NCBI GenBank assembly: GCA_910576935.1
Contig: CAJTKG010000008.1
Location: 60,113 to 91,663, forward strand
Direction: 5' to 3'
DNA from: an uncultured Muribaculaceae bacterium
Lineage (GTDB): Bacteria; Bacteroidota; Bacteroidia; Bacteroidales; Muribaculaceae
Length of the DNA: 31,551 nt
A program made the translations under genes and the position numbers. This document shows positions 23,112 through 31,551 of this stretch, piece after piece (position 1 is the first letter of the stretch; every line of letters starts with the position of its first letter). The notes under the pieces are model-generated. The model was not told the DNA's origin. It worked only from the letters and a program-made list of their open reading frames with translations, and made no database searches.

Positions 23112-24338
23112 ATGAAGCCCTCATTCATTACTCAGATAGAAAAAGGGGATAAAAATTCCTCTATCATGAAGAATATGATTTCTTACTTTGTCAACAACTC
23201 GACTTCGACAATTCCTGATTTGGCAAAGGATTTAGGACTCAGTGCGCCTACTGTCACAAAAATGGTGAATGAAATGTGTGATGGCGGTCTGTTGACTGAC
23301 CATGGCAAGGTAGAAGGCCATGGGGGACGCAGGCCGGTACTTTATGGATTTAATCCGCATTCAGGCTATTTTCTCGGGGTAGACGTTAAGAGGACATATG
23401 TGAATCTCGGGATAATTAATTTCATGGGGGAATTTGTCGCTCTTGAAATGGGACTTCCTTTAACAACGGCTGATCTGTCATCGTATCAGGCTATTGAAGA
23501 AATCTGTGGTATAATAAAGGATTTCATGAACGAACTGACTATCCCGAAAGATAAAATATTTTATGGCTGTATAGCACTGTCAGGTCGAGTCAATCCCGAT
23601 ACAGGTTTTAGTTTCAGCACACTGCCGCTATCCGAAAGACCGTTGAACGATCTTTTTATTGAAAAACTGGTGATACCTATCTGCATTGACAACGATACGA
23701 GGGCTATGACTTATGGCGATTGCATGAGCGGAAGGATAGTCAAAGGTGCAAAAAATATCCTTTTTATCAATATGAGTTTGGGCTTGGGCATGGGGATGGT
23801 CATCAATGGCGGTATAGTGAAAGGTAAGTCGGGCTATTCGGGAGAGATCGGCCATTTTCCCGCTTTTGACAATGAGATAATGTGCCATTGTGGGAAAAAA
23901 GGATGTCTTGAGACAGAGGTGTCGGGATGGGCGTTGATGCGTAGAGTAGTTCAGAGCCTGTCAGACGGGAAAAACTCGATTCTTTCAGACAAGGTCAGTC
24001 AGAAAGGCGCTGAGGCTATTACCTTGTCTGATATAATATCAGCTATTGAAGAAGAGGATCTGTTGTGTATTGAGCTCCTCGAAAACATTGCCGGTAAACT
24101 CGGAAAGTGGCTGGCCGGTTTTATTAACATATTCAATCCCGAACTGGTTATCATAGGAGGCACGTTGGCGGAGACAGGCGATTATCTTATCAGGCCTATA
24201 AAACAAGCTGTACAGAAATATACCCTTAGGCTTGTCAGCCAGGATTCTAAAATTATAGTTTCCAAACTGGGTGAAAAAGCCGGTGTTTTGGGCGCCGCCT
24301 TGACGGCGCGGAACAAAATTCTTTTTGATAATAATTGA
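23112..24338 (+). CDS. ROK-family transcriptional regulator (NagC/XylR-like)
   Basis: 408 residues. It begins MKPSFITQIEKGDKNSSIMK, as Bacteroidetes ROK regulators do, which supports ATG 23112. The winged HTH is at 24-75 (STIPDLAKDLGLSAPTVTKM for the helices, GHGGRRPVLYGF for the wing). The ROK domain follows: GVDVKRTYVNLG at the nucleotide-site position lacks the GGT of kinases, IDNDTRA has the catalytic-type D195, and the zinc motif is GEIGH (244-248) with C258, C260 and C265. It thus looks like a sugar-sensing repressor, not a kinase. It is more AT-rich than its neighbours. Candidate targets are itself, the divergent hydrolase, and the secreted genes downstream (inference). The inducer is unknown. 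Confidence 0.92.
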   Translation: MKPSFITQIEKGDKNSSIMKNMISYFVNNSTSTIPDLAKDLGLSAPTVTKMVNEMCDGGLLTDHGKVEGHGGRRPVLYGFNPHSGYFLGVDVKRTYVNLGIINFMGEFVALEMGLPLTTADLSSYQAIEEICGIIKDFMNELTIPKDKIFYGCIALSGRVNPDTGFSFSTLPLSERPLNDLFIEKLVIPICIDNDTRAMTYGDCMSGRIVKGAKNILFINMSLGLGMGMVINGGIVKGKSGYSGEIGHFPAFDNEIMCHCGKKGCLETEVSGWALMRRVVQSLSDGKNSILSDKVSQKGAEAITLSDIISAIEEEDLLCIELLENIAGKLGKWLAGFINIFNPELVIIGGTLAETGDYLIRPIKQAVQKYTLRLVSQDSKIIVSKLGEKAGVLGAALTARNKILFDNN

Positions 24339-24383
24339 TAAAACACTCATACCTGGGACGATAGGTCTCCATAGTTAATTGTA

Positions 24384-24409
24384 AAAGCCTGATTCTCTCA
24401 TTGGGCTTT
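24384..24409 (+). terminator. Weak terminator after the ROK gene
   Basis: AAAGCC (24384-24389) pairs with GGCTTT (24404-24409) across a 14-nt loop and is followed by ATTAATTATGG. The stem is short and the T run interrupted, so this is tentative. Confidence 0.3.
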
Positions 24410-24506
24410 ATTAATTATGGATTAATTTATAAAATAATTTAGAAATTATTTGGTGGATTAAAAAATGTTTGCTTATTTTGTGCTTGTAAAAATAATGGAA
24501 TATTTT

Positions 24507-24536
24507 TTTGACGATAGTCAGTTTCATTACTTTTTG
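24507..24536 (+). promoter_or_regulatory. Candidate promoter of the T9SS-type secreted protein gene
   Basis: TTTG at 24507-24510 and TActtTTTG at 24528-24536, with the second box one base longer than consensus. The start would be near 24543, about 48 nt before ATG 24591. Confidence 0.3.
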
Positions 24537-24590
24537 ACAATACCATAAAAAGAGTATCACTAAATTTTATTAACAATCAACTTGTTTCTT

Positions 24591-26174
24591 ATGAAGAAAA
24601 TTTTACTTTCTGCTGCGGCCATCGCAATGGCCGCTACCGCAAGTGCAGAGGTTACCGCTTTCATTGCCGAGAACGGTGTTAAAGAAGGCTGGGACATCGA
24701 AGCCAACGAGCATATCGTGCTCCCCAACGGTTTCTATTTCCAGACTATGAGAACCGGTAATACCTACACGAACCCCAAACAGTATATCGAGCAGTATGCT
24801 GCCAGCAAATATGTCAGCATCAAAGGCGGCGCCATCGTGGGCACTGACAAAGACGGCAAACCGTGTGAGACATATGTCACATCAGGCGCAATCCGTTGGT
24901 TTGCAGGTAACCCTATCACATTCACTCCCGCCAAGGGCGTAAAAATCACCCAGATTCATGTCCGCAACCAGCGCAATCCCGATTCAGGTCAGGCCGGTCT
25001 GATTCATGAAAGCGCGGTCCGTGAGGCTGATGCAGGCACAACACAGCAGTTCTACACTCATAACGCCGACGGCTCGGTAACACTTATCCCCTCGCAGGAA
25101 AGCCGTTGCTTCTATATCGACGTTACAACAGAAGGCCAGCCCAATGACGAGCAGGTCGCACTCCCCGTCGTAGAAGCCGATTTCTTTGTTGACCCCGGTT
25201 ATAAAGATGAAATAGCTTTCGCAGGCAAGACCCATATCCTCAGCGCCGACAAATATATCACGCTGACATCAGAGACCGAGGGCGCCGAGATCTACTACAC
25301 AATCGACGGCACAGAACCCTCTAAAGCTTCTACAAAATATACCGCTCCTTTCCGTCTCGAGAAAGATGCTGTTGTCAAAGCCGTAGCCGTTAAAGATGGC
25401 AAAGAAGACAGCTTTACTATCAGCCACGAAGTATTTGTAGTAGCGCCCGGCACAGAAATGTACACATTCAACTTCGTCAACTATCCCTCTCTTATCACAG
25501 AGCAAGGCCAGACTTTCGGCGAAACCGAGGGTGACGTGCCTACCGGTTGCAACGGCTTCCTTTACTATAACCATGGCACTGATTATGCTGTTGCCGGATG
25601 GTATGGTAGCTCACGCATTCAGACTCCCGACATTGAGCTTGTCAATGAACTCGGCGGCGAAATGGTTCTCGGACTCAAAGGTAACGCCAACAACGTACTC
25701 GAGCGTGCCGGCTCATTCGGCTTCGTTGTAGAATATCGCGCTGCTCCCCACGAAGGTCACGGCGGTGAGTTTGACTTCTACCTTGACAACGAAGAACGCT
25801 ATATGACCGACATCGTTATCTCAGGTGGTCGTCTCTATAGCGCATCGGGTAATCCCCGTCTTATCGAAGGCGAACCCGGCGAATATTCAATCTGCGATTT
25901 CACAGGTGGCTACAGCACTTGGCGCTGCGGTGACGCTAAAGTCAATGAACTCAAATTCAACAACAACCCCTCGGCTTCGTCGGCAAGCTACTACTACGAT
26001 CAGATCTATGTCTTCTCTGACAAGAAAGTAGGCGGCATCGGTGATATCGCGGTTGACAACGAAAACGCTCCTGTCGAATATTACAACCTTCAGGGTGTAC
26101 GCGTAGCAAACCCCGAAAACGGTCTCTACATCCGTCGTCAGGGCAACAAAGCAACCAAAGTTCTTGTGAAATAA
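24591..26174 (+). CDS. Secreted protein with chitobiase-type Fn3/CHB_HEX_C domain and T9SS-like C-terminus
   Basis: 527 residues from ATG 24591 (signal peptide MKKILLSAAAIAMAATASA); a TTG at 24582 could extend it by three residues but is unlikely. The N-terminal third (VTAFIAENGVKEGWDIEANE onward) is not recognised. Residues about 218-282 (ADKYITLTSETEGAEIYYTI, DGTEPSKAS) match the CHB_HEX_C_1 domain found after chitobiase and other Bacteroidetes secreted enzymes. A beta-rich unrecognised region follows. The last 40 residues (VEYYNLQGVRVANPENGLYI, then RRQGNKATKVLVK) form a T9SS type A-like sorting domain. No catalytic motif was seen, so it may be a binding or structural surface protein. It is followed by a terminator like that of the 1284-aa protein. 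Confidence 0.85.
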   Translation: MKKILLSAAAIAMAATASAEVTAFIAENGVKEGWDIEANEHIVLPNGFYFQTMRTGNTYTNPKQYIEQYAASKYVSIKGGAIVGTDKDGKPCETYVTSGAIRWFAGNPITFTPAKGVKITQIHVRNQRNPDSGQAGLIHESAVREADAGTTQQFYTHNADGSVTLIPSQESRCFYIDVTTEGQPNDEQVALPVVEADFFVDPGYKDEIAFAGKTHILSADKYITLTSETEGAEIYYTIDGTEPSKASTKYTAPFRLEKDAVVKAVAVKDGKEDSFTISHEVFVVAPGTEMYTFNFVNYPSLITEQGQTFGETEGDVPTGCNGFLYYNHGTDYAVAGWYGSSRIQTPDIELVNELGGEMVLGLKGNANNVLERAGSFGFVVEYRAAPHEGHGGEFDFYLDNEERYMTDIVISGGRLYSASGNPRLIEGEPGEYSICDFTGGYSTWRCGDAKVNELKFNNNPSASSASYYYDQIYVFSDKKVGGIGDIAVDNENAPVEYYNLQGVRVANPENGLYIRRQGNKATKVLVK

Positions 26175-26201
26175 TCAAATACACAAATATCTGTAAAAAA
26201 T

Positions 26202-26230
26202 GCGGGCGATCCGGTTGACGGGTCGTCCGC
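26202..26230 (+). terminator. Terminator hairpin after the T9SS-type gene
   Basis: GCGGGCGATCCG and CGGGTCGTCCGC pair over 12 positions, with two G-T wobbles and a 5-nt loop, then TGCTATTTT. It resembles the hairpin at 31227-31255 in position and stem base (GCGGGCGA). Confidence 0.65.
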
Positions 26231-26430
26231 TGCTATTTTCCGTTATTGCTATCTAAGTGCGTTGCTGTGAGCTACTTGTTGTGTATATACATAGTATGGC
26301 GTTAAAACTTTTTTAATAAATAACAATAAATTTTTCAAATATCACAAAATAATATCTATATTTATGGAAAATTTCGAATAGAGATTCGATCATTATCTAA
26401 CCAACCTATTTTATTACCTTAAAACTATTT

Positions 26431-27339
26431 ATGATGAAAAAACTTGTTATTTCGGTCGCTTTGCTTGCATCTGCGGTGCTTGTAAAGGCTGAGTTGCCAC
26501 AAGTAGCTACCATTGAAGAAATTGCCTTGCCGGCGGGTTCGGCGGCAATGTCATCGACGGTAAGTCCTGACGGCAGTTTCGTTGTCATCTCCGATGCCGG
26601 ACATCAAGGACTTACTAAAATCTCACTGGACGGTTCCGATCCTGTGAAATATCCGGTTGACGGCACAGTCAGAAATATCACGATATCGCCCGACGGAGCC
26701 AATATCGTTTTCCGCAACATCGTGACAGGAAAAGACAAACTGCGCCGCTCGAGCCTAATGAATATCAATCTTGCGAGCAAGGCCATGACACAGATCGTCG
26801 CACCGACCCGTCATCTTAACGACGGTGTCACAATCGATGGCAACGTTGTGTCGGCCGTTTCAGACGGTGCGATCAAAGCTCGGGCCATAGGTAGCGCTAC
26901 CCGAGTGATTGCCGCTCCTGTGGCATCTATCGACTATGGCCATCTGACATATACAAAAGACGGTAAGACGAAGATTCTCGACCCGATGGGACGCGGAAGC
27001 TATATCTGGCCCTCGATAAGTCCCGACGGCAAGAAGATTCTTTATTATCTGACCGGCAGCGGCTGTTTTGTATGTGATACCGAGGGTAGAAATATCGCGC
27101 AACTCGGTGGCATCCGTGCTGCCAAATGGCTTGACAACAATACTGTTGTCGGCATGAACGACACTGACAACGGCGAAGTCATAGTAGCGTCGAATATCGT
27201 GGTTGCTGATCTCGAAGGCAACCGCAAGGCCTTGACCGACGACAGTGTCATAGCCGCATATCCTTCGGCAAGTGCTGATGGAAAGCATATTTCGTTTACG
27301 ACCGAAAAGGGTCTTCTTTATATGATAAACCTTAAATAA
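26431..27339 (+). CDS. Exported TolB-like beta-propeller (PD40) protein
   Basis: 302 residues with a signal peptide (MMKKLVISVALLASAVLVKA); ATG 26434 is an equal start. It contains at least four PD40-type blade signatures: STVSPDGSFVVISD (42-55), ITISPDGANIVFRN, PSISPDGKKILYYL and PSASADGKHISFTT. This predicts a six- or seven-blade propeller like the C-terminal domain of TolB. It has no catalytic motif, no lipobox and no T9SS tail, so a periplasmic location is likely. The amidase-like gene starts 8 nt downstream, so they form one unit; it might bind that protein or its substrate before export. The 256-nt gap upstream holds the previous terminator, a 6-bp inverted repeat TCGAAT-agag-ATTCGA at 26374-26389, and no clear TAnnTTTG box. 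Confidence 0.85.
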   Translation: MMKKLVISVALLASAVLVKAELPQVATIEEIALPAGSAAMSSTVSPDGSFVVISDAGHQGLTKISLDGSDPVKYPVDGTVRNITISPDGANIVFRNIVTGKDKLRRSSLMNINLASKAMTQIVAPTRHLNDGVTIDGNVVSAVSDGAIKARAIGSATRVIAAPVASIDYGHLTYTKDGKTKILDPMGRGSYIWPSISPDGKKILYYLTGSGCFVCDTEGRNIAQLGGIRAAKWLDNNTVVGMNDTDNGEVIVASNIVVADLEGNRKALTDDSVIAAYPSASADGKHISFTTEKGLLYMINLK

Positions 27340-27347
27340 GCCTTATA

Positions 27348-30300
27348 ATGAAAAAAATTTTATTGGCAGCGGCTTTTTCGCTTGCCGCTCTCGCCGGATC
27401 GGCAAAAACGGCTGACGAACTGCGAGTATATATCAATCCCGGTCACGGTTCATGGACCGGCGGCGACCGTTTCATGGCGGTCATCGGTCATGACCCTTAC
27501 AAGGTGCAGGGCACTGACACCACCGCTTTCTATGAAAGCAACACCAACCTGCGCAAAGGTTTCGGTGTGCTTGAAAAACTGCGTCAGATGGGCTTGAAAT
27601 TCGACCCGACTCTCAATCAGACCGGCGAACGCCATCAGATAGGCGCCGCCCGTGATATGAGCAACAATATTGTCATGAGCCACGTAAAGTGTGGACCTTA
27701 TCTTGAGTATAATTATACATCAAATCAGCTCAATAATCTGATAAAGAATATACTTGACGGACGTCAGTATGACGAGTGTACCGAAGCCGAAAAGGCCGAA
27801 ATAGACCGATGGAACTCATATCTGCCGCAGATGACGCTCTATAACCGTAACATCTCTGAGATCGCCGAGGAAGTGGAAATCAATAATTTCGACCTCTTCA
27901 TATCTATACACTCAAACGCCAACAACACGGGCTTGTGGTCAAACACCAACCACGCTCTGTTCATCTATCGCGGTTATGACACACCCAAAGAAGAAAACGG
28001 CGTGACCCTCGATTTCCAGAACCAGTGTATCGAGATAGCCAAAAAATGCTGGCCTTATCATCTGGGAGATAAGCATGAGACATGGACAAGCTACTCTGTT
28101 GCCAAGACAAATATCCGCGGAGACCTGAACTTTTATAGCGGCAGCAGTTACTTCATGGGCTACAAAGGCTATCTCGGTGTGCTGAAACACGGTACTCCCG
28201 GCTTCCTTTCTGAAGGCTATTTCCACACCTACGCACCCTCGGCTCTCCGTCACATGAACTTTGACGTCGATTATGTCGAAGGTTACGGCTATGCTCACGG
28301 CATCGCCGACTATTTCGGCATCGAGAAGGAAAAGACCGGTACGATCTACGGTATCGTCCGCGACATGCACGAGAAATTCGTCGACAAAGACTATGCGGCC
28401 ATTCCGACAAGCGACGACGTCTATAAACCTCTCAACGGTGTTACAGTGCAGCTGCTCGACGGCAACGGCGAGATTGTGGCCACATACACGACCGACAACC
28501 AGTATAACGGCGCCTTTGTCTTCAACAATGTCGAGCCCGGCACATATACCGTCGCCTGCTTTGCCGACGAATATGAAGGCGAACCGACCGAAGTCACCGT
28601 CGAAGCCGCTACGGTCTCTTACCCCAAAGTATTCCTCGAAAGCGTCAATTACGTTCCCCCGACAGAAAACTACGAGACATATCCCGATCCGCTGAAAGAT
28701 ACCGAGTTTGTCGCTCCCGGCAATATCGAGTTCCGTCAGGCTGTCGTCGACAAGGAAATCGCCGAGCTCGAGGGCGCTACGATACGTCGTTTCATCTCAT
28801 ACAAAGACCGCATCTATGTTCTTGCGATGAATGCTGAGAACGCTCCTGTCGTGCTCGTTCTCGACGCCGAGACATTCGAAGTCATCGCACGCCCGTCTAT
28901 CGAAGGCTGCGAGGGCACACATAGTCCTCTTTATGACATAGCAGTCACAGCCGACGGCGTTCTGATCGGCCATAATCTCGAATTGTGCCACTTCAGCGCT
29001 TCAAATGTCGGTGCGGGCGAAACTCGCGGTGATTCAAATATATATTACTGGCACAATGACGAAAACGGCGTGCCTGTGGGCAATCCCGAACTGTGGTTTA
29101 CCTCTCAGCTTTCAGGCAACTGGTATAGCGCGATAATGGGCTATGCCATGGCTTATGACGGCACATTCGACGAGGGCGAGCTCATTGTCGGCGGACGCAC
29201 ATCAGCAGGCACCGCATACGGCTTTAACCTCTTCACTATCATCGGCGGTCAGAAGGTCAGCGAAGACATCCGCAGCCGCGCCGATGTCAGCAAGTATATG
29301 GACCGGAAACTTATCGGTGACAACATCACCTACCTCTATTCGCCCATCAAAGAACGCTGCTTTATCGCCAACACCCCGAAATATTTCCTTCAGCAGATTA
29401 TCATCGGTGAAGTCAACAACAACGGCGGTGACAACTCTGTATCTCAGCACTGGCGCGACGACGCCCTCTCGACCGACGTCCTTCCCGCTGCAGCCGCAGG
29501 CACATCATTCTTCAAATATAACGGCACGACATATCTTGTCGCTCCCGACATGAACGCTGAATCGGCCTGCACAGGCATCCGCCTCATCAATATCACCGAC
29601 GGTCTTCTCAAGACTGCCGACGTCACGACTGTCAACACGACCCTCGAAGGCGCCATCGCCGGCAATGTCAGCGCGGCCGGACGTGTCATCGTCAAGAAGA
29701 ACGACGCCGATGAAATCACCGGTGCCGACATCGAGCTCTACCTCCTCCGCGGTAACAAGGTCAGCCGCTTCACAACGGCTCCCGAAATAGTTCCCGACGT
29801 AGTGGCCCGCAAAGAATATGCTTATGCGCTTTCCAGCGAGAAAGCCGAGGGCGAGTCATTCGCTGTCAGCTACTCTCTCACCGCTGATGTTCCCGCGGCA
29901 GAATTCGTGGCCGTTCCCGTTGACGGCGGCGACGAAATCGTTGTGCCTCTCACAGGTCTCGCCAAAGGTGAGAACTCGTTTGTCCTTCCCGGCGATGCCC
30001 TTGACGCAACCAAAGATTACAACTGGAGCATCCGCGTCCATGGCAATCCGTCGACTGCTGCCGGCGAATACTTCAGCGAACCCAACGGTCTCGCCGTCGG
30101 TGGTTCGGCCATAGCCTTCACCGATCCCACGACCAAGGCTTTCGGCTACACACTCATCGCCCATGGCGCAAACAACGGTATGGATATCTATAATCCGGCA
30201 GGCGAAAAAGTAGCCGACCGCATCCACAAGTCTCACGCTGTCTTCAACGCTTCGACGACCAATATCTATAACCCCTTCCGCGGCGACCAGCGCGACGGCA

Positions 30301-31202
30301 AGGCTGTCGTTGCTTCCTGGGGTGACGACGCTGCCGGCATCGTGGCCATAGATCCTCTTGACGTCACAGCCGAACCGTTCACTCTCTATGCCGGTACTAT
30401 GACAGGCACGGGCGCATTCATCTACAATGACGCCAACCTCGGCGGCGGCCACTCTGGCTTCGCATTTGTCGGCAAAGGCGACGATACTAAATTATATGCA
30501 TTCTCTGAAGACCATGCAGGAACGACAAACACTATCGTAAGATACAATATCGGTTCGGCATGGCAGATCACCGAAGCTCCCGAGCAGATCGGCCACGGCG
30601 GCATGCTGGCAAACACCAATGTCGACGTTGTGGCTTATGGCGACGGTATTTTCGTGTCACAGGTACGCAGCGAAGGCAACAACACTGAGTCTGTGCCCGG
30701 CTTCGCTTATATCGTTGACGACAACGTCCTCTATCGTTCTTCTGAACTCGTAGGCATGAACGCCTGCAACTCGGGCTTCGCCATCACACACGACGGCAAG
30801 ACAGCCGCAGTCGCCGAGCCTAAACGAATCCTCATCTGCAGCGTGAAATGGGAAGAAAACACACCCTCGTTCACAATAAAATATGAGATCCCGACCGAAA
30901 ACAACAACTGGTCGACCATGCGTTTCGACTACGCAGGCAACCTCCACATGTTCTCGCGTTCGCTCAACGGCTACCATGCTTATGCTCTTGTCGACACAGA
31001 TCCGCTTGTTACGACGCCCGCCGCTCGGTCTTATATACTCAAAGGCTCATCGGCAGTTGACGACATAGCAGTTGACAATATCACCGAAGCACCGGCGAGA
31101 TATTATAACCTGTCGGGTATAGCCATACCGGCCGAAAATCTTACACCGGGTGTATATATCAAAGTGGTTGGTGATAAAGCAACAAAAATTGTTGTGAAAT
31201 AA
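27348..31202 (+). CDS. Large secreted N-acetylmuramoyl-L-alanine amidase (amidase_3) protein with CnaB-like, propeller-like and T9SS-like C-terminal domains
   Basis: 1284 residues with a signal peptide (MKKILLAAAFSLAALAGSA). The amidase_3 domain spans about 24-325: H33 in INPGHGSW, E63 in FYESNTNLR and H188 in FISIHSNANN are the zinc ligands, and E289 in GFLSEGYF is the catalytic Glu. Residues about 330-432 (GTIYGIVRDM, then PLNGVTVQLLDGNGEIVATY, FNNVEPGTYTV) form a carboxypeptidase-regulatory/CnaB-like domain. From about 450 to 1230 is a long beta-rich region, probably one or more propellers with an Fn3-like stretch near 830-950 (AYALSSEKAEGESFAVSYSL). The end (ARYYNLSGIAIPAENLTPGV, then YIKVVGDKATKIVVK) is a T9SS type A-like sorting domain. 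It should cleave MurNAc-L-Ala bonds outside the cell or at the surface. Function of the long middle is unknown. It is co-transcribed with the propeller gene upstream. Confidence 0.88.
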   Translation: MKKILLAAAFSLAALAGSAKTADELRVYINPGHGSWTGGDRFMAVIGHDPYKVQGTDTTAFYESNTNLRKGFGVLEKLRQMGLKFDPTLNQTGERHQIGAARDMSNNIVMSHVKCGPYLEYNYTSNQLNNLIKNILDGRQYDECTEAEKAEIDRWNSYLPQMTLYNRNISEIAEEVEINNFDLFISIHSNANNTGLWSNTNHALFIYRGYDTPKEENGVTLDFQNQCIEIAKKCWPYHLGDKHETWTSYSVAKTNIRGDLNFYSGSSYFMGYKGYLGVLKHGTPGFLSEGYFHTYAPSALRHMNFDVDYVEGYGYAHGIADYFGIEKEKTGTIYGIVRDMHEKFVDKDYAAIPTSDDVYKPLNGVTVQLLDGNGEIVATYTTDNQYNGAFVFNNVEPGTYTVACFADEYEGEPTEVTVEAATVSYPKVFLESVNYVPPTENYETYPDPLKDTEFVAPGNIEFRQAVVDKEIAELEGATIRRFISYKDRIYVLAMNAENAPVVLVLDAETFEVIARPSIEGCEGTHSPLYDIAVTADGVLIGHNLELCHFSASNVGAGETRGDSNIYYWHNDENGVPVGNPELWFTSQLSGNWYSAIMGYAMAYDGTFDEGELIVGGRTSAGTAYGFNLFTIIGGQKVSEDIRSRADVSKYMDRKLIGDNITYLYSPIKERCFIANTPKYFLQQIIIGEVNNNGGDNSVSQHWRDDALSTDVLPAAAAGTSFFKYNGTTYLVAPDMNAESACTGIRLINITDGLLKTADVTTVNTTLEGAIAGNVSAAGRVIVKKNDADEITGADIELYLLRGNKVSRFTTAPEIVPDVVARKEYAYALSSEKAEGESFAVSYSLTADVPAAEFVAVPVDGGDEIVVPLTGLAKGENSFVLPGDALDATKDYNWSIRVHGNPSTAAGEYFSEPNGLAVGGSAIAFTDPTTKAFGYTLIAHGANNGMDIYNPAGEKVADRIHKSHAVFNASTTNIYNPFRGDQRDGKAVVASWGDDAAGIVAIDPLDVTAEPFTLYAGTMTGTGAFIYNDANLGGGHSGFAFVGKGDDTKLYAFSEDHAGTTNTIVRYNIGSAWQITEAPEQIGHGGMLANTNVDVVAYGDGIFVSQVRSEGNNTESVPGFAYIVDDNVLYRSSELVGMNACNSGFAITHDGKTAAVAEPKRILICSVKWEENTPSFTIKYEIPTENNNWSTMRFDYAGNLHMFSRSLNGYHAYALVDTDPLVTTPAARSYILKGSSAVDDIAVDNITEAPARYYNLSGIAIPAENLTPGVYIKVVGDKATKIVVK

Positions 31203-31226
31203 TCAAGAATAAAATATCCTCAGAAA

Positions 31227-31255
31227 GCGGGCGACCCTATGATCGGGCCGCCCGC
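31227..31255 (+). terminator. Terminator of the amidase operon
   Basis: GCGGGCG / CGCCCGC with one A-C mismatch and a CCC/GGG continuation, then TGTTATTA. It lies 24 nt after the stop and closely parallels the hairpin at 26202-26230. Confidence 0.65.
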
Positions 31256-31315
31256 TGTTATTATCAACCCGAACCGTGCCCGAACCCACAGCACATGGAA
31301 CGACGATGTATGGAA

Positions 31316-31376
31316 CGATGGTCTCCTGACCATCGCCTGAATCCACGGCTTATGGAGCGACGCTCTCCCGAGCGTC
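31316..31376. repeat. Two REP-like palindromes near the window end
   Basis: CGATGGTC-tcct-GACCATCG at 31316-31335 and GACGCTC-tccc-GAGCGTC at 31359-31376. Both have flanks of the type ATGGAACGA or ATGGAGCGA, the reverse complement of the CGTTCCAT/CGCTCCAT flank of the 649-857 cluster, and a linker with ATCCACGGC. They are the same family on the opposite strand, with different stem sequences. Confidence 0.7.
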
Positions 31377-31551
31377 ATATGGAACAAGGGTTTCAAAGGC
31401 GCTATGGAGCAAGTTTTTTAACCCTTACATCAACCACTAATGGTTTGATTATAAGTTGACTAATCTGCCTGATTGGACCAATTTTTACACCAAAAATTGT
31501 GAATTTTGCATTATGCATTGTGCATTTATCACTAAAATTGCACGTGAGTGC
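31373..31551 (-). repeat. Dispersed repeat block, copy B (inverted relative to copy A)
   Basis: The reverse complement aligns with 498-652 at about 90% identity by eye. Beyond it, TTATCACTAAAATTGCACGTG (31526-31546) repeats the left arm of the palindrome at 457-501, and the window ends inside this unit. The 349 nt after the last gene (31203-31551) hold only the terminator, the two palindromes and this block. Confidence 0.75.

Noticed and set aside
1..31551. Recent horizontal transfer of a large island
   Set aside because: Codon style is uniform across most genes, no integrase, transposase or tRNA-flanked junction is visible, and only the ROK gene looks slightly more AT-rich.

Overview
The window looks like chromosome from a gut Bacteroidales, most likely a Muribaculaceae-type organism; the family is inference. 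Evidence: promoters fit the Bacteroidetes TTTG / TAnnTTTG pattern, genes lack clear Shine-Dalgarno sites, secreted proteins end in a short C-terminal domain of the type IX secretion (T9SS) kind, and there is a Bacteroidetes-style cysteine-rich LRR protein, a tripartite RND pump and a ROK regulator. No rRNA, tRNA, CRISPR array or transposase gene was seen.

Layout. (1) 1-971: the 5' part of an unrecognised, possibly terminase/ATPase-like minus-strand gene, then a gene-free stretch of REP-like palindromes and a repeat block whose inverted partner closes the window at 31373-31551. (2) 972-6895, minus: an efflux operon, OMF (TolC-like) - MFP (AcrA-like) - RND (AcrB-like) - PII-like protein. The MFP gene carries an in-frame amber codon. 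(3) 7082-9832, plus: replicative helicase DnaB and a secreted LRR protein. (4) 9833-10255: gene-free, with a near-perfect 41-nt palindrome, a decayed third copy of the repeat and a terminator. (5) 10256-21149: a divergent glycerol-3-phosphate locus. Leftward: a DeoR/GlpR-type repressor, a secreted GH31 glycosidase and a secreted glycerophosphodiesterase. Rightward: glpA-glpB-glpC, a GlpT-type transporter and a HAD-IIA phosphatase, the first three overlapping by ATGA. (6) 21226-24338: a secreted CocE/X-Pro-type hydrolase (minus), divergent from a ROK regulator (plus). (7) 24591-31202, plus: three exported proteins. Two carry the T9SS-like C-terminus, one of them a 1284-aa amidase_3 protein with a CnaB-like and propeller-like region, followed by a matched terminator hairpin.

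How the genes may work together (inference): the glp locus reads as a complete scavenging route. GH31 and GDPD would trim glycosylated glycerophosphodiesters outside the inner membrane, GlpT would import sn-glycerol-3-phosphate, and GlpABC would oxidise it to DHAP and feed electrons to menaquinone, under a GlpR-like repressor. With the nearby secreted peptidoglycan-amidase-like protein, this invites the idea of a cell-wall or teichoic-acid foraging region. The best second-look items are that locus, the amber codon in the pump adaptor, and the covarying palindrome / inverted-repeat family.
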